Below, piece by piece: positions 28,403 through 35,790 of a DNA stretch of 64,000 bases. Origin of the DNA: Gammaproteobacteria bacterium (GTDB taxonomy: Bacteria > Pseudomonadota > Gammaproteobacteria > SZUA-229); the NCBI GenBank assembly GCA_029881795.1, contig JAOULX010000006.1:62001-126000 (forward strand), in the 5' to 3' direction. How positions within the stretch are numbered: position 1 is the first letter of the stretch; each line of letters starts with the position of its first letter. The position numbers and the translations under genes were made by a program. Under the pieces are notes generated by a model. That model worked only from the letters and a program-made list of their open reading frames with translations. It ran no database searches and was not told the origin of the DNA.

Positions 28403-28489
28403 TGGTGCCCAGGGCCGGAATCGAACCGGCACGGTGTTTCCACCGAGGGATTTTAAGTCCCTTGCGTCTACCAATTTCGCCACCTGGGC
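28403..28489 (-). tRNA. tRNA-Leu(UAA)
   Basis: 87 nt including the encoded CCA. Acceptor arms GCCCAGG and CCTGGGC pair, the anticodon loop reads GACTTAAAAT with TAA, there is a long variable arm (class II), and the T-loop is GGTTCGATTCC. It corresponds in position to E. coli leuZ, the third tRNA after pgsA. Genes for leucine tRNA in this position are frequent targets of island integrases; here the restriction island starts just downstream of its 3' end. Confidence 0.97.
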
Positions 28490-28534
28490 AGTGGTCTTAC
28501 TTTTTTAGCCTGGCGATTGCCATTGGCTGAAAAA

Positions 28535-28608
28535 TGGAGGCGGAACCCGGAGTCGAACCGAGGTAGATGGATTTGCAATCCACTGCATAGCCACTTTGCT
28601 ATTCCGCC
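28535..28608 (-). tRNA. tRNA-Cys(GCA)
   Basis: 74 nt including encoded CCA. Acceptor GGCGGAA pairs with TTCCGCC, the anticodon loop reads GATTGCAAATC with GCA, and the T-arm has GGTTCGACTCC. It is the equivalent of cysT in the pgsA-glyW-cysT-leuZ order. A strong hairpin with a T-run lies only 15 bp upstream of its 5' end. Confidence 0.97.
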
Positions 28609-28622
28609 TAATATGCAAATCT

Positions 28623-28658
28623 AAAAAAAACCCCGGTTGTTTACCGACCGGGGTTTTT
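28623..28658 (-). terminator. Hairpin with T-run between tRNA-Gly and tRNA-Cys
   Basis: CCCCGGT (28631-28637) pairs with ACCGGGG (28647-28653) around a 9-nt loop, and flanking A and T tracts extend the stem. On the minus strand eight T follow the hairpin, a textbook Rho-independent terminator; on the plus strand only five T follow. It lies inside what should be one pgsA-tRNA transcript, so it either attenuates expression of the last two tRNAs or helps processing. Confidence 0.85.
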
Positions 28659-28664
28659 AGAATA

Positions 28665-28739
28665 TGGAGCGGGAAAAGAGGTTCGAACTCTCGACCCCAA
28701 CCTTGGCAAGGTTGTGCTCTACCACTGAGCTATTCCCGC
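28665..28739 (-). tRNA. tRNA-Gly(GCC)
   Basis: 75 nt including encoded CCA. Acceptor GCGGGAA pairs with TTCCCGC, the anticodon loop CTTGCCAAG carries GCC, and the T-arm has GAGTTCGAACCTC. It lies 60 bp after the pgsA stop on the same strand, as glyW does in E. coli. Confidence 0.97.
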
Positions 28740-28799
28740 AATAGAGGGCGCTATTATATAGAGCCGCTGGTTTCTGTCAACACCTGATTTGATGTTTTT

Positions 28800-29414
28800 T
28801 TAAGTATTTTTTATTACCTTCCAGGCGGCCTTTAAATAGATAAACATGGAGATAATGGTAAGCACCGCAGCGACGATTAGCAGGGCTTCTCCGGTGCTGA
28901 ATACTGGCAGGCTGAAAAGGTCGTGCTGATACAGCAGCAGTAAGATGGCGCTCATTTGTGCGAATGTTTTGACTTTTCCAATCATTGATACGGCAACATT
29001 GGCGCTTTGTCCCAGTTCTGCCATCCATTCGCGCAGTGCTGATATGGTGATTTCACGGCCGATAATGATGATGGAGGAGATGACGATGAGTAAGTTATCG
29101 GCATGGGCGTAAACCAGCAGTATTAATGCGGTTGATACCATCAGTTTGTCGGCGACTGGGTCCAGGAAGGCTCCAAAGGGTGATGACTGGCCGAGTTTGC
29201 GAGCCAGATAGCCATCAAACCAGTCGGTGATAGCAGCAAGACAAAAAAGCGCCGCACAGGCTAGATTAGACCAGCTCTCGTTATATAGAAATACCAGTAC
29301 AAGTATTGGTATCATCAGTATTCTGCTGAAGGTTAAGCTATTGGGTATGTTCCACATTAATCTGTCTGCCTGTTGTATCGGCTCATTATACTGATGTTTG
29401 CTGAGATTCGTCAT
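28800..29414 (-). CDS. pgsA: CDP-diacylglycerol--glycerol-3-phosphate 3-phosphatidyltransferase
   Basis: Inner-membrane enzyme of phosphatidylglycerol synthesis. The CDP-alcohol phosphotransferase signature DGx2ARx8Gx3Dx3D is exact in DWFDGYLARKLG and then GAFLDPVADK (residues about 64-90). WNIPNSLTFSRILMIP matches the usual PgsA N-terminus, and four to five further hydrophobic helices follow. The ATG at 29414 has AAGG six bases upstream and gives 204 residues, with about 19 extra N-terminal residues; the ATG at 29357 (MWNIPN) is the alternative that matches E. coli PgsA better. The tRNA-Gly, -Cys and -Leu genes follow in the same direction. Confidence 0.96.
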   Translation of the reverse strand: MTNLSKHQYNEPIQQADRLMWNIPNSLTFSRILMIPILVLVFLYNESWSNLACAALFCLAAITDWFDGYLARKLGQSSPFGAFLDPVADKLMVSTALILLVYAHADNLLIVISSIIIIGREITISALREWMAELGQSANVAVSMIGKVKTFAQMSAILLLLYQHDLFSLPVFSTGEALLIVAAVLTIISMFIYLKAAWKVIKNT

Positions 29415-29502
29415 TAAATGCCTTGATTGGGTTATACATTAGCCGTGTGGCGCTGCTTTCTTCTATGTTAATATTTAACTTTTAGGGCTTTGAGCTGAGT
29501 AA

Positions 29503-29859
29503 ATGGCAATTTTATTACAACTGGTTGATCGGGTAGTGACGTCCAAGCTGGATCTGGACCAAGATATTTTAACGGTGGGCAGGGACCGGGTTAATGATCT
29601 TGTGATTGAAGATATTGCTGTCAGCGGTTTGCATGCGCAGCTAGAACGGGAAGAGGACTCTTATTATGAGGATCATTTCCGTTATTTTTTACACGATATG
29701 GGCAGTACAAACGGCTCTTTTATTAATGGTGAAAGAATTCTCGGTCGGCAGGAGTTAAAGAACAACGACACGGTAAAAATAGGCTGGAATGAATTCAAGT
29801 TTATTGGTGATGATTATGACAAGCATGAGGCCACAGCGCATATTTTAACCGGGCAATAA
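29503..29859 (+). CDS. FHA-domain phosphothreonine-binding protein
   Basis: 118 residues made almost entirely of one forkhead-associated domain: LTVGRDRVNDLVIEDIAVSG (residues about 24-43, with the phosphate-binding Arg and Ser), LHAQL, and LHDMGSTNGSFINGERI (about 63-79). FHA domains bind phosphothreonine peptides. Divergent from pgsA, it sits 134 bp upstream of a phosphorylation-dependent partner-switching operon on the same strand, which gives a plausible signalling context. No kinase of the Hanks type is visible in the window. Confidence 0.92.
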   Translation: MAILLQLVDRVVTSKLDLDQDILTVGRDRVNDLVIEDIAVSGLHAQLEREEDSYYEDHFRYFLHDMGSTNGSFINGERILGRQELKNNDTVKIGWNEFKFIGDDYDKHEATAHILTGQ

Positions 29860-29993
29860 TCTTTTTTTGATGTGTTAACGGCTGTTTTGATAAATTTGCG
29901 TATTTTTCATGATTTTTTATAGCTTTGGAGCTAAATATATCGCTTATTTGAGCTATAAAGTAAACATGATTTTTCAGGATGAGACAGGGTAGT

Positions 29994-30887
29994 ATGGCAA
30001 AAGGCAGTGTTTTAATTGTAGATGATGAAGAAATTAATCGGATGTTGTTAAAGGAGTATCTGATTACTGCTGAGATTGATCATGCTGAAGCGTCAAACGG
30101 CACTGAGGCGCTTGAAATTTTAAACCGCGAACCGCAGCGTTTTTCAGCTGTTTTGTTAGACCGCATGATGCCGGATATGGATGGGCTGAGTGTACTCAAG
30201 CAAATCAAAAGCACGGAATCTTTAAAAAATATCCCCGTTATAATGCAAACAGCTAAGGCCATGAAGGAAGAGGTCCGTGAGGGGCTGGAGTGTGGCTCAT
30301 ATTATTATCTGACTAAACCGTTTGATAAAAAAACCTTGCTGACGGTATTAAAAGCGGCGATTGATCAGTTTTTCACCCATGGCTCGTTAATTGCCGAGCT
30401 CCAGGAGACATCTGATTCGTTATCACTGTTGCAGGAAGGCCGCTTTGAACTGGCAACACTTGAGGAGGCGCGAAATTTATCTAAGTTGCTGGCGTTAAGT
30501 TGTCCGCAGCCGGCTAAGATGGTAACCGGTATCTCTGAGTTGTTAATCAATGCTATTGAGCACGGCAATATGGCAATTGGCTTTGAGGAAAAAACCGATT
30601 TGCTTAAATCAGAGCAGCTATATGAAGAAATAAACAGGCGTCTGACACTTGACGAATATAAGGACAAACGGGTGACTGTTGAATACAAACGATCTGATCA
30701 CGAAATTCAGTTCATTATTAGTGACTGTGGTGATGGGTTTGATTATGAAAAGTATTTAAATATCGATTTAAGTGAAGTGTTGGGCTCACACGGTCGCGGT
30801 ATTGCAATGGCCAGAATACTGAGCTTTTCAGATATTATATATTCGGCAGGCGGTAGACAGGTTACTGCAATATTAAAACTTCAGTGA
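29994..30887 (+). CDS. Response regulator with C-terminal anti-sigma-type HATPase
   Basis: 297 residues. A receiver domain (about 1-125) has SVLIVDDEEINR, the phospho-acceptor in VLLDRMMPDMDG and TKPF with the conserved Lys. The C-terminal half (about 145-297) reads as a HATPase_c_2 domain of the RsbW/RsbT type: GISELLINAIEHGN is the N-box, FIISDCGDGFD is the G1 box and GSHGRGIAMARIL is the G2 box. So phosphorylation of the receiver probably controls a serine kinase or anti-anti-sigma switch. The frame opens at 29979, but ATG 29994 has AGGG upstream and gives MAKGSVLI, so I used it. First gene of the partner-switch/MCE operon. Confidence 0.88.
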   Translation: MAKGSVLIVDDEEINRMLLKEYLITAEIDHAEASNGTEALEILNREPQRFSAVLLDRMMPDMDGLSVLKQIKSTESLKNIPVIMQTAKAMKEEVREGLECGSYYYLTKPFDKKTLLTVLKAAIDQFFTHGSLIAELQETSDSLSLLQEGRFELATLEEARNLSKLLALSCPQPAKMVTGISELLINAIEHGNMAIGFEEKTDLLKSEQLYEEINRRLTLDEYKDKRVTVEYKRSDHEIQFIISDCGDGFDYEKYLNIDLSEVLGSHGRGIAMARILSFSDIIYSAGGRQVTAILKLQ

Positions 30888-30926
30888 TACTTGTTACAAA
30901 AGGGCTTCAGTTAAATAGGATGTGCA

Positions 30927-32579
30927 ATGATTGAGTCCATTAAACCCACAGATCTACCTTCTCCTCCACAGACTGCTATTAATGTTATTAAGGCCTGTTC
31001 AGACGATTCCGTCGATTTTTCTATCATCAGTTCGATTGTTACTAATGATCCGCAGTTAACCGCCGAAGTTTTACGCATGGTTAATTCGGCATTTTATGCC
31101 CGCAGCGATGCTATCAGTTCATTAAATCGGGCAATTTCTGTTATCGGCGTTAAAAGTTTACGGAATCTGTGTCTTTGTTTATCGGTAAAAGAGGTGTTTA
31201 CAGCCAGTGATTTTGACAGTGGCTTTCTGAATGACTTTTGGACCGATAGTGTGTTTCGGGCTGTGTCTGCCAAGCATCTGGCGGAGTTAACGGGTAAAGA
31301 TGCTGATGAGTGTTTTACGGCAGGACTGTTACAAGATTTTGGTCTGCTAATTCTGGTTTATCTCTATCCCGATAAAATCAGTAGCTGGTATTCCTTACGC
31401 CAGCTAACACCGGATTTCCGCCTGAGTAAAGAGCCCGCTGTATTCAAATACTCGCATGTCGATATTTTTAAAATGATCGGTCAGCAATGGTCATTACCAG
31501 CCTCGATAGTGGATCCGATTTCTGCACACCACCAGTGTCAGCCGGGTGAGTTTTCAGATGTCTGTCAGATTTTAAATGCCGCGGACTGGTTCGCCTATGT
31601 GATCAGTTCTGAAAATGTTGAGGAGGCCGCCGCCGCGACTAAAAAACAGCTGGCGCAGTCGATCTCTTTTAGCGAAGAAAAAGTGGATAACTGTCTGGCT
31701 AAAATCACAGCTTCTGTCAGCCAGGCTGCTGATGCGCTGGGTATTGATATCAATCAGGTCACTGATTATGAAGACTTATTGAAGCAGAGTAATATTCGTC
31801 TGGCTGAAGATAACCTGGATATTCAGGAATTAAACTGGCAGCTGCAGCAAACAATGGCTGAAAGGGACAAGCTGGCGCAGGCATTAAATCAGGAAATTGA
31901 GCTGGCTACCGAAATTCAGGAAAGTCTGTTACCCGATGACGAGCGTCTGCCAGTTTATGGTTTTAATCTGCCGGCTCGGCAATTATCCGGCGACTTTTAT
32001 GATTACCAGCAACTTAAAGATGGCAGCATTTTATTTTGTCTTGCCGATGTTTCAGGTAAAGGGGTGAATGCCTCTTTGCTAATGGTTAAGGTCAGCAGCC
32101 TGTTCCATTGTCTTGGTAAATATATCCCTGATATTGAAAAACTGATCAGGATGATCAATATTGAGCTGGCCGAAACCTCGATCAGGGGTATGTTTGTGAC
32201 ATTCGTTTGCGGCAAGTATAATCCTGCCAATGGCAAACTGGATGTCATCAATGCCGGCCATCTTCCTGCTCTGATTGTCAGTGAAGATAACAGCTTGCGG
32301 ATTGAAGCGGGTTCCATGCCGCTAGGTATAGAAACGGAAACTGTTTTTAAAGCCGAATCGTATCTGTTAAAGCAGTCGAGTTTATATTTGTTCAGCGACG
32401 GCATTACCGAGTCGCATATCGATGGTAAAGAACTTGGTCTGCAAGGCCTCATCGATATATTAAAACAAATGAAAGCATTACCGGGCACTGAAAAAATTAA
32501 GCAATTAGAAGAAATGTTTAAATCAGCTGCAACTAGTGCGCACGATGATATGACGCTGCTGATCGTGGAAGGAAACTAG
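30927..32579 (+). CDS. HDOD-domain PP2C (SpoIIE-type) serine phosphatase
   Basis: 550 residues. N-terminal HDOD domain (about 8-240): LPSPPQTAINVI, SIVTNDPQLTAEVLRMVNSAFYA (read as two parts), RAISVIGVKSLRN and GLLQDFGLLIL. A coiled-coil linker (about 270-330) with AEDNLDIQELNWQLQQ leads to a PP2C-like SpoIIE domain (about 340-550): LSGDFYDYQQLKDG, CLADVSGKGVNASLLM, INAGHLPAL, LFSDGITES and HDDMTLLIVEG, with the metal-binding Asp residues in place. By analogy with RsbU/SpoIIE it should dephosphorylate the STAS protein encoded two genes downstream. It ends 4 bp before the kinase gene. Confidence 0.93.
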   Translation: MIESIKPTDLPSPPQTAINVIKACSDDSVDFSIISSIVTNDPQLTAEVLRMVNSAFYARSDAISSLNRAISVIGVKSLRNLCLCLSVKEVFTASDFDSGFLNDFWTDSVFRAVSAKHLAELTGKDADECFTAGLLQDFGLLILVYLYPDKISSWYSLRQLTPDFRLSKEPAVFKYSHVDIFKMIGQQWSLPASIVDPISAHHQCQPGEFSDVCQILNAADWFAYVISSENVEEAAAATKKQLAQSISFSEEKVDNCLAKITASVSQAADALGIDINQVTDYEDLLKQSNIRLAEDNLDIQELNWQLQQTMAERDKLAQALNQEIELATEIQESLLPDDERLPVYGFNLPARQLSGDFYDYQQLKDGSILFCLADVSGKGVNASLLMVKVSSLFHCLGKYIPDIEKLIRMINIELAETSIRGMFVTFVCGKYNPANGKLDVINAGHLPALIVSEDNSLRIEAGSMPLGIETETVFKAESYLLKQSSLYLFSDGITESHIDGKELGLQGLIDILKQMKALPGTEKIKQLEEMFKSAATSAHDDMTLLIVEGN

Positions 32580-32583
32580 GCTC

Positions 32584-33006
32584 TTGAGTGCTGTTCATTT
32601 TCAGTATAAAGCAGACAGTGCCTCGCTCAGTGATATCAGAGAGGATCTACGCAATGAGTTATCTCTAAATGGTATTGATAAAGAGCAGCAGGACAAAATT
32701 ATTGTGGCGGTTAATGAGGTTTGTATGAATATTATATGCCACGCCAGTAATGGTCATTACAGTGGTAACATCGATATTAATATAAGCTTCGAAGCAGATA
32801 AATTATTGATTGAAGTTGATGATGATGCAGAGCCAGCTAATCTTGACAGGCTCAAGTTGATAAAAAAAGATAAACTCAGTCCTGGTGGCCTGGGTTTGTT
32901 TTTTATAGATGAAATTATGGACGACGTGGTGTACTCACATAGAGAGTCATCCACTGGTAACAGCGTACGGATGATAAAGGTATTAAATAAACAGCATGAA
33001 ATATGA
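32584..33006 (+). CDS. RsbW-like anti-sigma serine kinase (HATPase_c_2)
   Basis: 140 residues with one GHKL ATPase domain. AVNEVCMNIICHAS is the N-box (Glu and Asn in place), LLIEVDDDAEPAN fits the G1 region, and SPGGLGLFFI is the G2 lid. In partner-switching systems this kind of kinase phosphorylates a Ser on a STAS antagonist. The only in-frame start is TTG at 32584, 4 bp after the phosphatase stop, with TAGG upstream. The gene overlaps the STAS gene by 11 bp, so kinase and substrate are co-translated. No sigma factor gene is nearby, which suggests that the partner is something else. Confidence 0.9.
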   Translation: MSAVHFQYKADSASLSDIREDLRNELSLNGIDKEQQDKIIVAVNEVCMNIICHASNGHYSGNIDINISFEADKLLIEVDDDAEPANLDRLKLIKKDKLSPGGLGLFFIDEIMDDVVYSHRESSTGNSVRMIKVLNKQHEI

Positions 33007-33295
33007 AATTACGAAGAACACTAGTCATACACTACTGAGTTTGTCCGGTGATATCGATTTGCATTCATCCTCTGAACTCAGAAAACAGATCATAAGCATC
33101 TGTAAAACTAAAGCGCCATTGCAGATTGATCTTGAGAAAGTCACTTATTTAGACAGTTCCGGTGTTGCCTGTTTTGTAGAGGCTTATCAACTGACTAAGA
33201 AAAACGACAGTGAATTCTGGCTAATTAATATCAGTAACCCGGTCATGCAAGTGATAAAACTGGCCAGACTCGATAGCGTTTTTCCTATCCGATAG
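32996..33295 (+). CDS. STAS-domain protein (anti-sigma antagonist or MlaB-like)
   Basis: 99 residues forming one STAS domain. VTYLDSSGVACFVEAYQL (residues 49-66) holds the phospho-acceptor region; by comparison with SpoIIAA, where the second Ser of DSSG is the phosphorylated one, Ser55 is the candidate. ISNPVMQVIKLARLDSVFPI is the usual C-terminal helix and strand. E. coli MlaB is also a STAS protein and binds the ATPase MlaF; this gene sits immediately upstream of MlaE- and MlaF-like genes (7 bp). It could therefore serve two partners, the RsbW-like kinase and the transporter ATPase. Confidence 0.92.
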   Translation: MKYEITKNTSHTLLSLSGDIDLHSSSELRKQIISICKTKAPLQIDLEKVTYLDSSGVACFVEAYQLTKKNDSEFWLINISNPVMQVIKLARLDSVFPIR

Positions 33296-33302
33296 GTTTA
33301 AA

Positions 33303-34097
33303 ATGACGGCTAAAGCATTTTCTGCATTTATCGGTACAAAAACAGTCGCCTTTGTTGCTGAAGCAGGCTACTTTTTTCTGCTGCTATATGAAAGCCTGTA
33401 CTGGATAGTCGTCGGGCGGTTTAAAAAGCAGCCTGTTCGGCTGCATCTGGTCGCATCTGAAGGTTTAAAAGTCGGTATTCAGGCGATTCCGATTGTCACC
33501 GTGCTTTGTTTTTCAGTCGGTGTGATGCTGGCTATACAGGGTATTGAAACACTTAAGTTGTTTGGTGCTGAGTCGCAGGTAATATTCGGTATTACCTTCT
33601 CAATGACACGGGAATTCTCACCGTTAATCGTTGGTATTCTGATTGCGGGGCGTTCTGGTTCTGCCATCACTGCAAAAATTGGTACCATGCTGGGCGCGCA
33701 GGAAATCGATGCACTCAGTGTTATCGGCATCAATCCGGTCAGGTATCTGGTATCACCGGTGTTACTGGCTATGTTAATTATGCTGCCGGCACTGACTTTT
33801 TTAGGTGATATAGCCGGTTTGTTAGGCGGTGCTTTGTATTCTACGATACGGCTTGATATGACGTTTGATAATTATCTGGTGAGAACCTTTGATGTATTGA
33901 GTATTATGGATCTGATGCAAGGTTTGATTAAAAGTGTGATGTTTTCTTTGCTGATAACCATTATAGCGGCCAGTAATGGCTTTCAGGTTAAAGGCGGTGC
34001 AGAAGGTGTCGGTGTTGCAACCACACGCTCTGTGGTTCTGGCTATTAGCAGTATTGTAATGGCAGATATGATTTTTACTTATTTCATTAGTCGATAA
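33303..34097 (+). CDS. MlaE-family ABC transporter permease
   Basis: 264 residues, integral inner membrane protein with about five to six hydrophobic helices. MlaE hallmarks are FSVGVMLAIQG, GITFSMTREFSPLIVGILIAGRSGSAITA (read as consecutive segments), GTMLGAQEIDALSVIGINP and the RYLVSPVLLAM stretch. The family moves phospholipids or other hydrophobic compounds between the inner membrane and an MCE protein. An AGGT seven bases upstream supports the ATG at 33303. The transporter genes are packed with 4-bp gaps or overlaps. Similar permeases are LinK in Sphingobium and Ttg2B/MlaE in Pseudomonas and E. coli. Confidence 0.94.
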   Translation: MTAKAFSAFIGTKTVAFVAEAGYFFLLLYESLYWIVVGRFKKQPVRLHLVASEGLKVGIQAIPIVTVLCFSVGVMLAIQGIETLKLFGAESQVIFGITFSMTREFSPLIVGILIAGRSGSAITAKIGTMLGAQEIDALSVIGINPVRYLVSPVLLAMLIMLPALTFLGDIAGLLGGALYSTIRLDMTFDNYLVRTFDVLSIMDLMQGLIKSVMFSLLITIIAASNGFQVKGGAEGVGVATTRSVVLAISSIVMADMIFTYFISR

Positions 34098-34101
34098 AAT
34101 A

Positions 34102-34890
34102 ATGGACGAGATAATAAAAGTATCGGCTTTGACAACGCATTACGGCACTAGCAAAGTACTCAATTCAATAGATTTATCCATTCGCCGTGGTGAGATTATG
34201 GTCATAATGGGTGGCAGTGGGTCGGGTAAGAGTACCTTGCTGCGTCATATTTTGTCACTCAATCACCCGAGCTCTGGCAGCATCGAAATTCTGGGTAAAG
34301 ATATCTGGAAAATTGATACTGAAGAGCTCAATGAATTACGCAAGAAAATAGGCGTGGCATTTCAGGGCGGTGCGCTATTTGGCTCAATGACTGTGGAAGA
34401 CAATATTGCCTTTCCGTTAAGGGAACTGACCAATCTTGATGAGGAAACGATAAAAATAATGACCCGGATAAAACTGGAAATTGTTAATCTTTCCGGCTTT
34501 GGTCATTATATGCCGTCGCAATTATCGGGTGGCATGTTAAAACGTGCAGCTGTCGCCAGAGCTATTATTATGGACCCGCAGATACTTTTTTTTGATGAGC
34601 CTTCTGCCGGGCTTGACCCTGTGGTTGCCGCAGAACTGGATGATCTTATACTGAACTTGCGTGATGCAATGAATATAACCATTGTCGTGGTGACCCATGA
34701 ACTCGACAGTGCTTATAAAATTGCTGACAGAATTACAGTGATTAATAAAGGTGATTTACTGTTAGTAGGCACGGTTGATGAAATCAAGTCGTCTGATAAT
34801 CAGAAAGTTCAGGACTTGATAAACAGAACACCAAGAAAGCAGTCAATTAATGCAGAAGAATACCTGTCAAGGCTTACAGATAATATATGA
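34102..34890 (+). CDS. MlaF-like ABC transporter ATPase
   Basis: 262-residue nucleotide-binding subunit. Walker A is GGSGSGKST (about 36-44), the Q-loop is VAFQGGALFGSMTV, the signature is QLSGGMLKRAAVARAI and Walker B is ILFFDEPSAGLDPV, followed by VVTHELDSA with the switch His. This pattern matches MlaF, where signature LSGGM replaces LSGGQ. It powers the MCE transporter. In E. coli MlaF the STAS protein MlaB binds the ATPase and is needed for activity, so the upstream STAS gene is the natural partner here. Its stop overlaps the MCE gene start by 4 bp. Confidence 0.96.
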   Translation: MDEIIKVSALTTHYGTSKVLNSIDLSIRRGEIMVIMGGSGSGKSTLLRHILSLNHPSSGSIEILGKDIWKIDTEELNELRKKIGVAFQGGALFGSMTVEDNIAFPLRELTNLDEETIKIMTRIKLEIVNLSGFGHYMPSQLSGGMLKRAAVARAIIMDPQILFFDEPSAGLDPVVAAELDDLILNLRDAMNITIVVVTHELDSAYKIADRITVINKGDLLLVGTVDEIKSSDNQKVQDLINRTPRKQSINAEEYLSRLTDNI

Positions 34891-35786
34891 AACAAGATAC
34901 GATTAATTACACCCTGGTTGGCAGCTTTGTCGTCTCAATAAGTATTGTATTGCTTGTTGTGCTGTATCTGTTAACCGGACGGGTGGCCAATTCCGACAAC
35001 TACTATACCGTGCTTGATAATGTTGAAGGTATTAACAATGGTTCTGCAGTAACTTATAACGGTTATAAAATTGGTCAGCTCACCGATATAACACCGGCCT
35101 TTGAAAACAACAGAACACGTTTTAAACTCACTCTGTCAATTAAGGCCGGTTGGAGAGTTACCGCAGACAGTACAATAATGGTAACCAAATCTGGTTTATT
35201 ATCGGATGCCAAGCTAAACATCACAGAGGGACAATCGACAGAGTTATTAACGGCAAACAGCACGATTAAAGGTCTGCCGGGTAATGATGTGATGGCTTCG
35301 GTAAAAAATATTGCGGATAAGATAAATAACCTGTCAGCCGAAGTGATTACACCGATGGTTGATCAGTTGGCAATAAATATGGATGCGTTCAGTAAAAGTA
35401 TCTCATCTGATATCCCTAAACTCACAGAAAATATTAATTTGCTGGTTATAAAACTGCAAAAGAATTCAGAAGTTATCGATGCGTTTTTTAATGAAACTAA
35501 TCAGAAAAACATTGCCAGTGTGATCGGCAGGGCAGATTCAATGATCCGTAATCTTGAAGCGGTATCCGTTGATATCAATCAGCTGGTGTCGCTTAACAAA
35601 CAACAGGTCGGCGAATCTATTCAGGGCGTAAATGCGACGGCTGCACTATTAAATGAAAAACTTGAAATCATACTGAATCAGATTGAATCCAGCAGTCAGA
35701 ACATTAATGATTTTAGTAATCAGATTAAAAATAATCCGGGTGTTATTATCAGAAGTAATCCATTAACCGATCCGGCGCTCAGGTAG
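34887..35786 (+). CDS. MCE-domain substrate-binding protein (MlaD-like)
   Basis: 299 residues. One N-terminal transmembrane anchor (about 9-30, GSFVVSISIVLLVVLYLLTG) is followed by a single MCE domain (about 38-120) with YYTVLDNVEGINNGSAVTY, GYKIGQLTDI and DSTIMVTKSGLLSDAKLNI, and then a long helical region (about 135-299). That tail is longer than in E. coli MlaD (about 180 residues), closer to LinM or Ttg2C-like proteins. It should form a hexameric ring in the periplasm that receives lipids from the permease. It starts inside the ATPase gene and ends 4 bp before the lipoprotein gene. Confidence 0.94.
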   Translation: MKQDTINYTLVGSFVVSISIVLLVVLYLLTGRVANSDNYYTVLDNVEGINNGSAVTYNGYKIGQLTDITPAFENNRTRFKLTLSIKAGWRVTADSTIMVTKSGLLSDAKLNITEGQSTELLTANSTIKGLPGNDVMASVKNIADKINNLSAEVITPMVDQLAINMDAFSKSISSDIPKLTENINLLVIKLQKNSEVIDAFFNETNQKNIASVIGRADSMIRNLEAVSVDINQLVSLNKQQVGESIQGVNATAALLNEKLEIILNQIESSSQNINDFSNQIKNNPGVIIRSNPLTDPALR

Positions 35787-35790
35787 AAAT

